NCBI GenBank assembly: GCA_963716085.1
Contig: OY970288.1
Coordinates: 4,588,001-4,652,000, forward strand
Direction of reading: 5' to 3'
DNA from: Persicitalea sp963716085
Lineage (GTDB): Bacteria; Bacteroidota; Bacteroidia; Cytophagales; Spirosomataceae
Length of the DNA: 64,000 nucleotides
In this document: piece after piece, positions 32,356 to 41,496 of the stretch
Position numbering within the stretch: position 1 is the stretch's first letter
Layout of the letters: the number at the start of each line of letters is the position of its first letter
The notes under the pieces: model-generated
The model's input: only the letters and a program-made list of their open reading frames with translations
What the model was told of the DNA's origin: nothing
Database searches by the model: none
Position numbers and translations under genes: made by a program

Positions 32356-33783
32356 TCACATTTTCACAAACTCCACCCGCCGGTTATTCGCTTTACCCTC
32401 GGAGGTGGTGTTATCGGCAGCTGGAGCGCTTTCACCCATCCCATCAGTTTCGAGACGGCTCTTGTCGATACCAAACTGACTCGCCAGATTCTCCTTTACA
32501 GATTCGGCGCGTCGCTTAGAAAGATCAAGGTTAGCGGCCTCCTCGCCGTCAGAATCAGTATGGCCGATGATCTTGACTTTCACCGCGGCGTTTTCCTGCA
32601 ATGTCTCGGCGATGTCTTTCAACACGGCGTAGGATTCGGGCTTGATGTTGGCTGAATTGACGTCGAAAGAAATACCCGTGGTCACAAACTTACCCTCGGT
32701 GATAAGCTTGGAACGGGTGTCGGGTGCCCCGACGGCCAGGCGAATGTTAGCGATGAAAAACTGGTCGTCAGGCCGGGACATGCTGCCGTAGAATCGCATG
32801 GCGTTTAGCTTGATGTCTTCGGGAAAGATCCGGGGCAGGTCGAACACTTTCTCTTCGTCGATGTATACCCGCAACCGTTGCTTTTGCCGCCAGATGGCTA
32901 CGTGAAATACTCGGCCGTTATTGTCAGCGTTGAAAATATCAATCATCCCCCGCCTACCATTCAGATCAGTTCTTCGGCCTTTTTCGTTGGTTTGGGAAAG
33001 AAAAACTTCTCCATGGCCGCTTCGGCCGCCGTAACTTACCGCTATTTGAAAAATGGCCCCCCGCCCCGCTGCGGCTTCTTTAATCAAATGGTCATTTTTT
33101 TCCACTTCGTGAAAAACGGTGGACAATTCATGCTGATAAGCGTATTCTCCGTCAGCACCGTTATAGGCAAAATCGTATTCGAACGTAAAATTTTCGGGCA
33201 GCTCTTCTACAAAATCCGGAATAAGAGATCCCATGGTTTTCTGGAACATCAGCCATTTACCTTCGTACCCCTCGATCGTTACCACCTCGGCCGAACTGTT
33301 GGTGTTCCATTGGGCCGGAAAGTCACCCACAGCATCCTGGGAGAAATCTTCCAGAGCCACTACCTTCTCCCCCGGTACAAAGTCAAACTTACTGTAAGAC
33401 GCAAAGGCCGCCTTTTCGGGTTCGATGGGAGCATCGTTGCCGGAGTTGACGTTCATGTCGCCACCGCCCGAGACTCGTCCTGGGCCGTTGCCATCATCAC
33501 CGTTTCCGCCTGAGTTACGGTCATCATTTCGGCTATCGTCGCGGTCATCGTCTCTATCGTCCCTCTTCTTCTTTTTGTCTTTTTTCTTGAAAATGCTCCC
33601 GATCCCCTCTTCCAGCTTGTCGAAACCCTTGTCGATGGTCTGGTCGATGCGGCGGTTGGCGCGGTTTTCGGCCTGGCGCTCTGCCGTACGCTTGGGGCTG
33701 CGGATAACGATTTGGGCGGAGACTTCTACCGCTGCGTAAGCGCCGAGAAGAAGCGTGAGAATTCCGGTTTTGATTAGCTTCAT
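32356..33783 (-). CDS. OmpA-family outer membrane protein with acidic/basic linker
   Basis: 475 residues. A signal peptide (1-23), then a low-complexity charged stretch (about 55-110, with KKKDKKKKRDDRDDDRDDSR), a central beta-rich domain resembling a concanavalin-like sandwich (about 130-340), and a C-terminal OmpA domain (about 370-475) with VKIIGHTDSDGEEAANLDLS and the AN-RRVEFVKM ending that binds peptidoglycan. Probably anchors the outer membrane to the cell wall. Convergent with, and 1 bp from, the kinase pseudogene. Confidence 0.88.
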   Translation of the reverse strand: MKLIKTGILTLLLGAYAAVEVSAQIVIRSPKRTAERQAENRANRRIDQTIDKGFDKLEEGIGSIFKKKDKKKKRDDRDDDRDDSRNDDRNSGGNGDDGNGPGRVSGGGDMNVNSGNDAPIEPEKAAFASYSKFDFVPGEKVVALEDFSQDAVGDFPAQWNTNSSAEVVTIEGYEGKWLMFQKTMGSLIPDFVEELPENFTFEYDFAYNGADGEYAYQHELSTVFHEVEKNDHLIKEAAAGRGAIFQIAVSYGGRSGHGEVFLSQTNEKGRRTDLNGRRGMIDIFNADNNGRVFHVAIWRQKQRLRVYIDEEKVFDLPRIFPEDIKLNAMRFYGSMSRPDDQFFIANIRLAVGAPDTRSKLITEGKFVTTGISFDVNSANIKPESYAVLKDIAETLQENAAVKVKIIGHTDSDGEEAANLDLSKRRAESVKENLASQFGIDKSRLETDGMGESAPAADNTTSEGKANNRRVEFVKM

Positions 33784-33809
33784 GATATTTTTGTCGATTG
33801 GGTTAATGT

Positions 33810-33817
33810 CAAATATA
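33810..33817 (-). promoter_or_regulatory. candidate -7 element for the OmpA gene
   Basis: The minus strand reads TATATTTG, an exact TAnnTTTG match after a T8 run, about 27 bp upstream of the ATG at 33783. The -33 region is not obvious. Confidence 0.42.
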
Positions 33818-33878
33818 AAAAAAAATCGGTAGAGGTCGCCTAGGTTTCTAGTAAGCGGTAGGTTGAAAAGCCACCCGT

Positions 33879-34637
33879 CTAATTTCTAAATGATCTTACT
33901 TTGAGCAGGTTATCGAGGACGCCTTTGCGGCTGCGCGAAATGCCGATCTCGCTGCCGTCGGACATCACCACGAAGCCGCCATCGGAGCGCACGTGCTTTT
34001 TGAGGTGATCCAGATTGATGAGGTGCGAGTGGTGGATGCGGGCGAAATTGGCTCCTTCCAGCAATTCCTCCACCTCTTTCAGCGTGCGACAAATGAGCGT
34101 GGCGTTTTTTTCTCCTTGAAAAATCCGGGTGTAGTTGCTGTCGGACTCGCAGCGGATGATTTCGGCAATTTCGACGTATTCCAGTCCCGAGGTCGTTGGT
34201 AACGCGATTTTCTGCGGCACCTGCTGCTCGCGCGTCAGCACCGAGCGCAGGAAGCTGAGCTGATCTTCCAAGTCGCCCTGCCGTTGCTTCTCGCCGAGCT
34301 TGGCTACGCACCCCTTCAACTCCGTGGAGTCGATGGGTTTTAGCAGGTAGTCGAACGCACTATACTTGAAGGCCTTGACGGCAAACTGGTCGTAAGCGGT
34401 GGTAAAGACGATATCGAACGATCTGTTGGTCAGCCGATTTAGTAGCTCAAAACCATTGTACACGGGCATCTCGATGTCCAGAAACAGGACGTCGAACGTT
34501 TCCTGGTCCAGCACGGGTAGCGCTTCTTCCGAGCGGTTGTACTTGCCGATCACTTCTACTTCGGGGCAGTGGCTCTTCAATAGAATAGCGAGGCTTTCGG
34601 TGCAGTGCACTTCGTCGTCTACAAGTATGGCTTTCAT
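33879..34637 (-). CDS. LytTR-family response regulator
   Basis: 252 residues. The receiver domain (1-120) has the phospho-acceptor in VLFLDIEMPVYNGFELL and the KPIDSTEL lysine; the C-terminal LytTR DNA-binding domain (about 145-252) has IALPTTSGLEYVEIAEII, RTLKEVEELL and FARIHHSHLINLDHLKKHV. It is downstream of a short LytS-like kinase (61 bp apart, same strand), forming a two-component pair, and it may also have answered to the decayed 7TM kinase nearby. Confidence 0.92.
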   Translation of the reverse strand: MKAILVDDEVHCTESLAILLKSHCPEVEVIGKYNRSEEALPVLDQETFDVLFLDIEMPVYNGFELLNRLTNRSFDIVFTTAYDQFAVKAFKYSAFDYLLKPIDSTELKGCVAKLGEKQRQGDLEDQLSFLRSVLTREQQVPQKIALPTTSGLEYVEIAEIIRCESDSNYTRIFQGEKNATLICRTLKEVEELLEGANFARIHHSHLINLDHLKKHVRSDGGFVVMSDGSEIGISRSRKGVLDNLLKVRSFRN

Positions 34638-34697
34638 TTGCTATCGGGTTTCGGGGCTTCGGGCGACCAGCGTTCCGGGACACTCAGCCTGACAGGA

Positions 34698-35348
34698 TTA
34701 AATCAATATGGGCGAAAAAGACAAAACAACTTGTTTGCCAGAATTGGGCGCAGAAGCTTCGGAGTGGCTCATCTGCAAATCGGTACCATGGCGGGTGTTC
34801 AACAATTGGAGCCTTTCCAGTGTAAGGCTCAGCCCGCTTTCCCGGCTGCCCAATTGTGCACGCGAATCGGATATTCCTAAATTTATCCCTTTCGTTCTCA
34901 GCAAGATATAGTATTTTCCTGACTCTTTTTTTATTTTTAAAGCCAAAATACCCTCACCAGCCTGCGACGCCAAATTTTGCCAAATCATGTTTTCAAGATG
35001 ACTGTGCAGGACAAGGGAAGGCACCCAGACCTCTTCGGTCCGGATCCCCGGCTCGACGGAAACTGCCAGCCGCAGAACGTGGGCGAAGCGCAGGTTCTCA
35101 ATCTGCACGTATTGGCTGAGCGTCTCGATTTCTTCGGAGAGCCGGACAAAATCCTGCCGCGAACTGTCGGCCAGCCGCCGCAAAAAACGCGAAAACAGCG
35201 TCAGGTAGGACGATGCTTTTTGGTTTTCGTTTTGTAGAATGCGGTAATTGATCGCGTTGAGATTATTGAACAGGAAATGTGAATTGAACTGCGACCGCAG
35301 CAATTTTACTTCCAATTGGGCCATTTGTAAATCAAGGTCTAGCGTCAT
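34698..35348 (-). CDS. short, degenerate LytS-type histidine kinase
   Basis: 216 residues with only a His_kinase domain (SQFNSHFLFNNLNAINYRIL, where the usual motif is QMNPHFIFN) and a poorly conserved ATPase part. No membrane segment precedes it, and the expected DNGxG of the ATP site is not found (TKGINLGISD in its place) although the N-box region is recognisable as HSHLENMIWQN. It may be an inactive or soluble partner of the LytTR protein downstream. The 212-bp spacer upstream (35349-35560) shows no gene. Confidence 0.7.
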   Translation of the reverse strand: MTLDLDLQMAQLEVKLLRSQFNSHFLFNNLNAINYRILQNENQKASSYLTLFSRFLRRLADSSRQDFVRLSEEIETLSQYVQIENLRFAHVLRLAVSVEPGIRTEEVWVPSLVLHSHLENMIWQNLASQAGEGILALKIKKESGKYYILLRTKGINLGISDSRAQLGSRESGLSLTLERLQLLNTRHGTDLQMSHSEASAPNSGKQVVLSFSPILI

Positions 35349-35560
35349 GGTTGTTGGTCCGGGTGAGGAGGGGTACGGACAGCCTGGTTATCCGGATGTT
35401 TTCATCGAAAATACGATTTATACCAGCGGACTTCAAGCCGCGTTGAGCGATTGACCCTTGAGGGAGGGTCATTGGCAAGAGCGGATTATCAGTCGGCAAC
35501 CGCATTTTTGCGAACAAAGGCGACAAACGCCTAACTTGCGGCTTCGTTTCGCCCACTTCC

Positions 35561-36421
35561 ATGACCGCAGATTTCCCTACCGAATCCATCACGCTGCAAG
35601 CCGACAAAAGGCTCTACTTCGCTTCCGACTTCCACCTCGGCGCGCCCGACCCGGTCGCTAGCCGCGCGCGCGAACAGACCATCGTCCGTTGGCTGGAAAG
35701 CATCCGGCCTGACGCCCAAATGATTTTTCTGGTCGGCGACATCTTCGATTTTTGGTTTGAGTACAAGCACGCCGTACCCAGGGGCTTCATTCGCTTACTG
35801 GGCAAACTGGCCGAGTTGGCCGACGCGGGCATCGAGCTGGTTTTCTTCACCGGCAATCACGACATGTGGATGTCGGACTACTTTACCCACGAATTGGGCG
35901 CAACCATTCATCGCGCACCTGTCCGCTACATGGTCACCGACGCCACAGGCTCCGAACGCAAGCTGCTCGTCGGCCACGGCGATGGCCTGGGACCGGGCGA
36001 TCACGTTTACAAAGGCTTGAAGAAGGTGTTTGAAAATTCACTGGCCCGGTGGTCGTTCCGGCAATTGCACCCCGATGTCGGTCTGCGCCTTGCCAACGCC
36101 TGGTCCAGGAAAAGCCGGGTTTCGAACACCAAAAAAGGTGAGGAAACTTTCAAGGGCGAAGACCGGGAGTGGCTTTTCCTCTATTGTCAGGAAGTACAAA
36201 AAATCAGCCCGAACGATTACTACATCTTCGGCCACCGCCATCTGCCGCTCGACCTGAAAGTATCGGACACCAGCCGCTATGTCAATCTGGGCGAATGGGT
36301 CAATCAGCGGACGTATGCGGTGTTTGGAGAAGGAAAGGTGGAGTTGTTGGAGTGGAAGGGAGGTCCAAAGGCCCAAAGGTTCAAAGGTTCAAAGGTCCAA
36401 AGGTCCAAAGGCACAAAGTAG
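35561..36421 (+). CDS. lpxH: UDP-2,3-diacylglucosamine diphosphatase (LpxH-like)
   Basis: 286 residues. Metallophosphoesterase motifs are all present: ASDFHLGAPD (D23, H25), VGDIFDFWFEY, TGNHDMWM, VGHGDGLGPGD and IFGHRHLPLD. This is the LpxH layout used in lipid A synthesis, at the cytoplasmic face of the inner membrane. The last 20 residues or so (GPKAQRFKGSKVQRSKGTK) are encoded by a 9-base tandem repeat and are probably a non-conserved appendix. Confidence 0.88.
   Translation: MTADFPTESITLQADKRLYFASDFHLGAPDPVASRAREQTIVRWLESIRPDAQMIFLVGDIFDFWFEYKHAVPRGFIRLLGKLAELADAGIELVFFTGNHDMWMSDYFTHELGATIHRAPVRYMVTDATGSERKLLVGHGDGLGPGDHVYKGLKKVFENSLARWSFRQLHPDVGLRLANAWSRKSRVSNTKKGEETFKGEDREWLFLYCQEVQKISPNDYYIFGHRHLPLDLKVSDTSRYVNLGEWVNQRTYAVFGEGKVELLEWKGGPKAQRFKGSKVQRSKGTK
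36361..36418. repeat. tandem CAAAGGTTC-type 9-bp repeats at the 3' end of lpxH
   Basis: Six degenerate copies of a nonamer like AAAGGTCC/AAAGGTTC cover the last codons of lpxH. A partly complementary CTTTGTG...GTGCCTTTG stretch lies at 36509-36531, just before the convergent gene stop (36537), so the pair again frames the intergenic gap. Confidence 0.7.
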
Positions 36422-36536
36422 CTTGGGAAGGAAGAGCGAAAGCGTCTTGGACAACATGCGTAAGACTGGCAAAGCAATAGAGAAATACTTTCCCTTTACG
36501 AAGATTTTCACTTTGTGTCTCTGTGCCTTTGCCCCT

Positions 36537-37250
36537 CTATTTCTCAATAAATTCCTGCCGCGACATGCTCTCTCTGGGCGTCTGATTCAGCTCCTTGCGG
36601 TAGTCTTTTTGTTTGAGGTCGCCATCCTGCACCGATTTGATAAAGCGACCCCAAGCGAAGGGATTCAGAAACGGAAAGGTGGTAGCAAAACCCTTGTTGG
36701 CAGCGGATTCGCGACCAAACAACTGCTGATCCATGGTATAACGGTAGTTGGTCTGGGCGTTGTTGGGCATTTGAGCCGCCATGCGGGTAATATACTCTAG
36801 ATCGGTGCTACGGGCCAGCGCATCGCGGTCGTCCTGGTCGGGAAGCCGCAAGGCGAGGAAGGCTTTCTTGAACTCCTCTTCGGTGGCGTAAGGATACACG
36901 CGCACCTCGGCCAGCATGGTCACCGATTCCTGCATCTGGATAATGGCCTGGTAAGTAGGGTCGTTATAGCCTCGGGGGATAACGTGGTACTGCGTCCGAT
37001 AGCCTACATAGCTGTAGACGATGCTATCTCCAGGAAACACTGGAATGGAGAAGTAACCCACGTTGTTGGTCAGCGTGCCGCGTCCCGCTCTGGGAATGAA
37101 GATGTAAGCCCCCGGCAGCCGCTCCGTATTTTTTCCGGCTACCACTACCCCCGTGAAAGCGATGGCTTTTTGCTCGCCCTGGGCAAAAGTAGTGTGACTG
37201 CTGAGGGTAGCAGCTGTGACTAATATCAATATAAGTAGGAGGTTCTTCAT
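36537..37250 (-). CDS. secreted carboxypeptidase-like regulatory domain protein
   Basis: 237 residues from ATG 37250 (MKNLLLILILV); an ATG nine bases earlier is also possible. Signal peptide to about residue 23. Residues about 30-115 form a CarboxypepD_reg-like beta-sandwich (FTGVVVAGKNTERLPGAYIF, then GTLTNNVGYFSIPVFPGDSI and IQMQES), as at the N-terminus of TonB-dependent receptors. The rest is helical and not recognised. Stand-alone versions are common in Bacteroidota; role unknown. Confidence 0.75.
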   Translation of the reverse strand: MKNLLLILILVTAATLSSHTTFAQGEQKAIAFTGVVVAGKNTERLPGAYIFIPRAGRGTLTNNVGYFSIPVFPGDSIVYSYVGYRTQYHVIPRGYNDPTYQAIIQMQESVTMLAEVRVYPYATEEEFKKAFLALRLPDQDDRDALARSTDLEYITRMAAQMPNNAQTNYRYTMDQQLFGRESAANKGFATTFPFLNPFAWGRFIKSVQDGDLKQKDYRKELNQTPRESMSRQEFIEK

Positions 37251-37270
37251 TAAGATCAATAGCTTCAGGC

Positions 37271-37392
37271 CATTAGCTGTAAGCTGTAGGCTTTTTGTTT
37301 TGAGATACAGGACAATGTTTTGTCGGCTGGCAATAGGAGTATGATTTGTTATTGAAAAGCCTTCAGCCTATTGCCTACAGCCCAAACAAAAC
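37271..37392. repeat. inverted repeat of GCTGTAGGC-type units
   Basis: Units AGCTGTAAGCTGTAGGC (37275-37291) face AGCCTTCAGCCTATTGCCTA (from 37358) and TACAGCCC (37376-37383). It fills the spacer between the start of the carboxypeptidase-like gene and the stop of cdsA, both on the minus strand. Confidence 0.6.
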
Positions 37393-37444
37393 GCCACACC
37401 CACACCTATCATTGTTCCATTTAACAGTCAAAAGGTTGTCGCGG

Positions 37445-38278
37445 TTAAGAAAAAAGCTTCAGAAAAGTAACGATAAAAGGCGCGGAAAGCAACAGTCCAT
37501 CGAAACGATCCAGAAAACCACCGTGTCCGGGGATACTGCTGCCCGAGTCTTTGATGGCAATGCTGCGCTTGAAAAGTGACTCTACCAGATCGCCGTAGGT
37601 GCCCGTAACGACGATAATGGCCCCGATACAAAACCACTGCCAGGGTTCGTAGGTTTGAAAATACACCCCTAGCAGAAAGGCAATGACTGCGGCAGACAAG
37701 GCCCCGCCAACGGCCCCCTCCCAGGATTTCTTGGGCGACACCCGCTCGAACAACTTACGGCGGCCAAACTTGGTTCCGGCAAAATAGGCCCCGATATCGG
37801 TCGCCCACAACAGGAGCAGACTGCCCAGGATGATTTCGTGGTTGTAATTTTTGCCCCGCATCGCCATCACGATGATGAGCGAAAAGGGTAGCGCCACGTA
37901 GATTAGCCCCAAAAAAGTGAAGCCAATATTCGTAAAAGGCTTGAGATCATTTTTTTTATACAGTTTGATAAAAAAGATCATCGCCAGCACCGGACTGATG
38001 AGGAAATAATTCTCAAAGCCAATCAGCCCCTTCTCGACCACGTAGGTCAGCACTACCAGAGCCACGCCGCAGAAAGTGCCATAGTAGGTGAGCGGCAAGT
38101 TACCGTCCAAACCCAGTAGTTTGTAAAACTCCAACTGCGTGAGCATACTCAGCAGACTGACCATCAAGACGAAGGTCAGGTCGCTATACAGAATCGAACC
38201 CACGATGACCACTACCCCAAATATGCCCGCAACAATCCGCTGTTCCAGATTATTGAGGCTATTCAGGTGTGATCTCAT
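37445..38278 (-). CDS. cdsA: phosphatidate cytidylyltransferase
   Basis: 277 residues from ATG 38278 (MRSHLNSLNNLEQRI); a TTG at 38284 is the alternative. About eight membrane helices, then the CDP-alcohol signature in two parts: VSPKKSWEGAVGG and GDLVESLFKRSIAIKDSGSS followed by IPGHGGFLDRFDGLL. It makes CDP-diacylglycerol for phospholipid synthesis in the inner membrane. Its start overlaps the DUF2007 gene by 20 bp, so the two are coupled. Confidence 0.93.
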   Translation of the reverse strand: MRSHLNSLNNLEQRIVAGIFGVVVIVGSILYSDLTFVLMVSLLSMLTQLEFYKLLGLDGNLPLTYYGTFCGVALVVLTYVVEKGLIGFENYFLISPVLAMIFFIKLYKKNDLKPFTNIGFTFLGLIYVALPFSLIIVMAMRGKNYNHEIILGSLLLLWATDIGAYFAGTKFGRRKLFERVSPKKSWEGAVGGALSAAVIAFLLGVYFQTYEPWQWFCIGAIIVVTGTYGDLVESLFKRSIAIKDSGSSIPGHGGFLDRFDGLLLSAPFIVTFLKLFS

Positions 38279-38468
38279 TGGCAATAAGGGTTTTGGCCGC
38301 TTCGGCGTTTTCGGTTGGCACCATCACTTCCACGTAGCCGAAGTGGTTGGAGTAATTGTCTTTTTTATCCATCAGCACCACATTGATGCCATTCTGTTCC
38401 AAAAGCCCTTTGGCAATTTCGGCCCGAGCGGTGGTTTTGGAAGTGAGTACGTTTGTCCAGTTATCCAT
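38259..38468 (-). CDS. DUF2007 family protein
   Basis: 69 residues. The DUF2007 pattern (putative signal-transducing, ACT-like) is clear: ARAEIAKGLLEQNGINVVLM, then GYVEVMVPTENAEAAKTLI. Cytoplasmic, function unknown. It overlaps the start of cdsA by 20 bp, so it is likely translationally coupled to phospholipid synthesis. Confidence 0.82.
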   Translation of the reverse strand: MDNWTNVLTSKTTARAEIAKGLLEQNGINVVLMDKKDNYSNHFGYVEVMVPTENAEAAKTLIANEITPE

Positions 38469-38471
38469 TGT

Positions 38472-38666
38472 CTGTTGTGTAATTGTGTAATTGTGTAATC
38501 GTGTAATTGATGTTTTTTATTGAACTGTGAATTGTCGAGTGGGTCGCCTGCGCAGTCGTATAATTGCTCTTTAGTACGTGTGCAAATGACCACTAATCGT
38601 AAATTGTTTTATGAAAGATATTCGAAAACAATTCAACGGCAATTACACGATTCAACGATTACACGA
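38472..38666. repeat. stop-to-start inverted repeat of GTGTAATTGT-type units
   Basis: Four units of about 10 bases (TTGTGTAATTGTGTAATTGT, 38474 on) face complementary units CAATTACACGATTCAACGAT (38640 on). The element runs from next to the DUF2007 ATG (38468) to the stop of the Gfo/Idh gene (38667). The central 130 bp holds no gene. A close relative is at 43905-44074. Confidence 0.75.
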
Positions 38667-39821
38667 TTAAACAATAAAGGAAGTCCATTTCTCCTTCGAC
38701 TTATCCGACGCCAGTACGGTATCGATGAATTTCATGCCGCGCAGCCCGTCGTGGACATCGGGGAAATCATAGAGCGGGTCTTGCTTCTTCCCGGCCTGGT
38801 GGGCGCGTACGGCTTTCGCGAAATTCCGATACAGATTAGCGAATGCTTCGAGATACCCCTCGGGATGCCCCGCCGGAAAGCGCGTATTCACCTGCGCGGC
38901 CTCTGATAACTCGCCGACCCCCGTCCGCAGAATGCGGGTGGGACTGCCCTGCACTTTGTGCAAAAGCGTGTTGGGGGTCATCTGATTCCATTCCAGACCG
39001 CCAAGTTCGCCATAAACCCGGATATTCAGGTCATTTTCTTCGCCGTTGGCTATTTGGCTGTTTTGCAAGATACCTTTTGCACCGTTGTCGAAGCGCAGCA
39101 GCACGTTGGCGTCGTCGTCGAGTTTGCGGCCTTCGACGAAGATCGTCAGGTCGGCGCATACTTCTGTTATTTTCAGGCCCGTGATGTATTCGGCCAGGTT
39201 CTCGGCGTGGGTACCGATGTCGCCCAGGCCGCCCGCCGCGCCCGATTTTTCGGGGTCGGTGCGCCAGGAGGCTTGCTTCTGTCCGGTGGCTTCAACCAGC
39301 GTCGAGAGCCAGCCCTGTGGGTACTCTACGATGATTTTGCGCAGCTCACCCAGCACGCCCGCCGCGATGAGGGCTTTGGCCTCTTTCACCATCGGGTAGC
39401 CCGTGTAGTTGTGCGTCAGGCAAAAAACCAGACCGCTGTCTTCCACAATTTTCACCAGCGCTTCGGCGTCTTCGGTTTTGTGGGTCACGGGCTTGTCGCA
39501 GACCACGTGAAAGCCGTTCTCGAGGGCCAATTTTGTAGGTGCAAAATGCACATGGTTGGGCGTGACGACCGACACGAAGTCCATGCGCTCGCCTTCGGGC
39601 AGTGCTTTCTCTTTCCGGATCATCTCCTCGAAGTTGTCGTACACGCGATCTTCGGGCAAATACAGGGCGGCACCGGTGGCTTTGGATTTCTCGGGACTGG
39701 AACTGAACGCCCCGCAGACGAGCTCGATCTCGCCGTCCATGATGGCAGCACGACGGTGGACGGCCCCGATGAAGGCGTCGAGACTGCCGCCCACCATTCC
39801 CATGCGGATTTTTCTAGGCAT
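38667..39821 (-). CDS. Gfo/Idh/MocA-family oxidoreductase
   Basis: 384 residues. The Rossmann segment (RMGMVGGSLDAFIGAVHRRA), the catalytic-site NGFHVVCDKPVTH (DKP in place of the usual EKP), and the C-terminal GDIGTHAENLAEYITG (with the conserved His) identify this NAD(P)-dependent sugar or inositol dehydrogenase family. Probable substrate is a sugar or derivative; divergently placed next to an MFS transporter gene (224 bp apart), which may supply it. No signal peptide. Confidence 0.88.
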   Translation of the reverse strand: MPRKIRMGMVGGSLDAFIGAVHRRAAIMDGEIELVCGAFSSSPEKSKATGAALYLPEDRVYDNFEEMIRKEKALPEGERMDFVSVVTPNHVHFAPTKLALENGFHVVCDKPVTHKTEDAEALVKIVEDSGLVFCLTHNYTGYPMVKEAKALIAAGVLGELRKIIVEYPQGWLSTLVEATGQKQASWRTDPEKSGAAGGLGDIGTHAENLAEYITGLKITEVCADLTIFVEGRKLDDDANVLLRFDNGAKGILQNSQIANGEENDLNIRVYGELGGLEWNQMTPNTLLHKVQGSPTRILRTGVGELSEAAQVNTRFPAGHPEGYLEAFANLYRNFAKAVRAHQAGKKQDPLYDFPDVHDGLRGMKFIDTVLASDKSKEKWTSFIV

Positions 39822-40045
39822 TGTTGATTGGTTGTGGGTTAGCTTGAAAAAGAATAGTTGCGGGAAAAAGAGTAGCCGGGGCCACTTTTACTACTTACAA
39901 AGGTAGGAAGATAAAAAAATTGACCCTAGCCTTCCCAAATATTAGTAGAAATGAGGTTCATTCCGTTTTTTTACGAAAAAATTGCACAGAACTCACTTGC
40001 GAAAATCCCTTTTAACTATCCTTTTCTAACTAAATCCGCTTAATT

Positions 40046-41308
40046 ATGAATCAAAATGTCAATGCGAATCGCCTGTTCCTGGGCAGTTGCTTTGCGCTCA
40101 TCACCACGGCTTTCTCATTCGCTATCCGGGCGGGTATTTTGCCGCAGCTCGGCGAAGAGTTCGGACTGAGCGCCGAGCAGTTGGGCTTCATCAATTCGAT
40201 GTGGTTCCTGGGCTTCCCCATCGCCATGATTATTGGCGGTTTGGTGTACCATACCGTCGGCCCGCGTATTATCATGATGGTGGCCTTCGTCATGCACACG
40301 CTGGGCATTATTTTGACCATTTATTCCGGTGGGTACAATGGCCTGTTGCTCTCCACGCTATTCATTGGTATCGGTAACGGCTGTACCGAGGCAGCCTGTA
40401 ATCCCATGATCGCTGATTCTTACGCGGGTTCGCAAATGAACAAAATGCTCAGCCGGTTCCATATGTGGTTCCCCGGCGGCATCGTGCTGGGTAGCCTGAT
40501 TTCGCTGGGCATGACCACCATGGGTTTGGGATGGCAGGCGCAAATCTGGATCATCATGATCCCGACCGTGATCTACGCCTTCCTTTTTTGGGGGCAGGCT
40601 TTCCCGCAGGCCAAAGTGGAGGGTGCTATGTCGCTATCCGAAAATTTCAAGGCAATGATTACCAACCCGCTGTTTATTTTCATCTTCTTCTGCATGGCCC
40701 TCACCGCCATTTCGGAGTTCGGCCCGCAACAGTGGACGGCACTCATTTTGAGCAAGAGCGGAGCTGAGCCGCTGTTGATTCTGGCTTTGGTCACGGGTCT
40801 GATGGCCGTGGGACGCTTCTTTGCGGGTCCGGTAATCGGGCAATTCGGCCAGACGGGAGTCTTGTTAGGGTCAGCCGTTCTTGCTACCATCGGCATTTTC
40901 ATGTTTAGCAGCCAAACCGGAGCCATGGCCTATGTCGCGGCGATATTCTTCGCCCTGGGTGTGTGCTATTTCTGGCCGACCATGATTGGCTTTGTGGCCG
41001 AGAAGATTCCATTGAGCGGCGCTTTGGGCATGTCCGTCGTGGGCGGCGTGGGGATGTTCTCGACGGCCATTTTCCAACCCATCATCGGCGGCTGGATCGA
41101 CGATCACCGCGCTACCATGGCGTCGGAAGGATTAACGGGTGATGCGCTGGAACTGGCGGCGGGTCAGGCCACGCTCCTGAACATGACCACTTTCCCCATC
41201 ATTCTGGTGGTGGCTTTCACCATTTTGCTGTTCTGGGTGCGGGCGCGTAAGGCCAAGGGACTGCACAGCTTCCCGGAGTCCGAGGTGTTGCAGCAGCCGC
41301 AGTTGTAG
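40046..41308 (+). CDS. MFS transporter
   Basis: 420 residues and about 12 membrane helices. The GGLVYHTVGPRIIMMVAFVM loop-helix and the second-half repeat GLMAVGRFFAGPVIGQFGQT show the major-facilitator pattern; the arrangement is like sugar:proton symporters. The neighbouring divergent sugar dehydrogenase suggests a carbohydrate substrate, but this is inference. It is followed by a terminator and then a convergent MutS2 gene. The upstream spacer (39822-40045) shows no gene. Confidence 0.85.
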   Translation: MNQNVNANRLFLGSCFALITTAFSFAIRAGILPQLGEEFGLSAEQLGFINSMWFLGFPIAMIIGGLVYHTVGPRIIMMVAFVMHTLGIILTIYSGGYNGLLLSTLFIGIGNGCTEAACNPMIADSYAGSQMNKMLSRFHMWFPGGIVLGSLISLGMTTMGLGWQAQIWIIMIPTVIYAFLFWGQAFPQAKVEGAMSLSENFKAMITNPLFIFIFFCMALTAISEFGPQQWTALILSKSGAEPLLILALVTGLMAVGRFFAGPVIGQFGQTGVLLGSAVLATIGIFMFSSQTGAMAYVAAIFFALGVCYFWPTMIGFVAEKIPLSGALGMSVVGGVGMFSTAIFQPIIGGWIDDHRATMASEGLTGDALELAAGQATLLNMTTFPIILVVAFTILLFWVRARKAKGLHSFPESEVLQQPQL

Positions 41309-41332
41309 TGCTGCAATGGTTTTTATTTGAAG

Positions 41333-41366
41333 TCCCGCTGGGAAGTCTCCCAGTGGGATTTTCTTT
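41333..41366 (+). terminator. rho-independent terminator after the MFS gene
   Basis: TCCCGCTGGGA (41333-41343), loop AGTC, TCCCAGTGGGA (41348-41358) with one mismatch, then TTTTCTTT. Confidence 0.75.
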
Positions 41367-41418
41367 GTTGGGGTAGTTTCTTTGAAGCCCTTTTAGATCG
41401 AATTATCGGCCTCTTCTT

Positions 41419-41465
41419 CCCCGGATTGAAATCCGGGGCTATTGATTCGTTCGTGCCTATGGCAC
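41419..41465. repeat. double-hairpin REP-like element
   Basis: CCCCGGAT/ATCCGGGG (41419-41438, loop TGAA) is followed 14 bp later by GTGCC/GGCAC (41453-41465). The second hairpin is of the same form as 13348-13361 in the larger island. It lies in the 188-bp convergent gap between the MFS gene and mutS2. Confidence 0.65.
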
Positions 41466-41496
41466 TGCTTTACAAAGGCCGACTGCCGAAAGCCAA

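Noticed and set aside
36361..36418. Nine-base tandem repeat as a phase-variation tract for lpxH
   Set aside because: It lies at the 3' end of the gene and the unit is a multiple of three, so copy change would only lengthen the tail.
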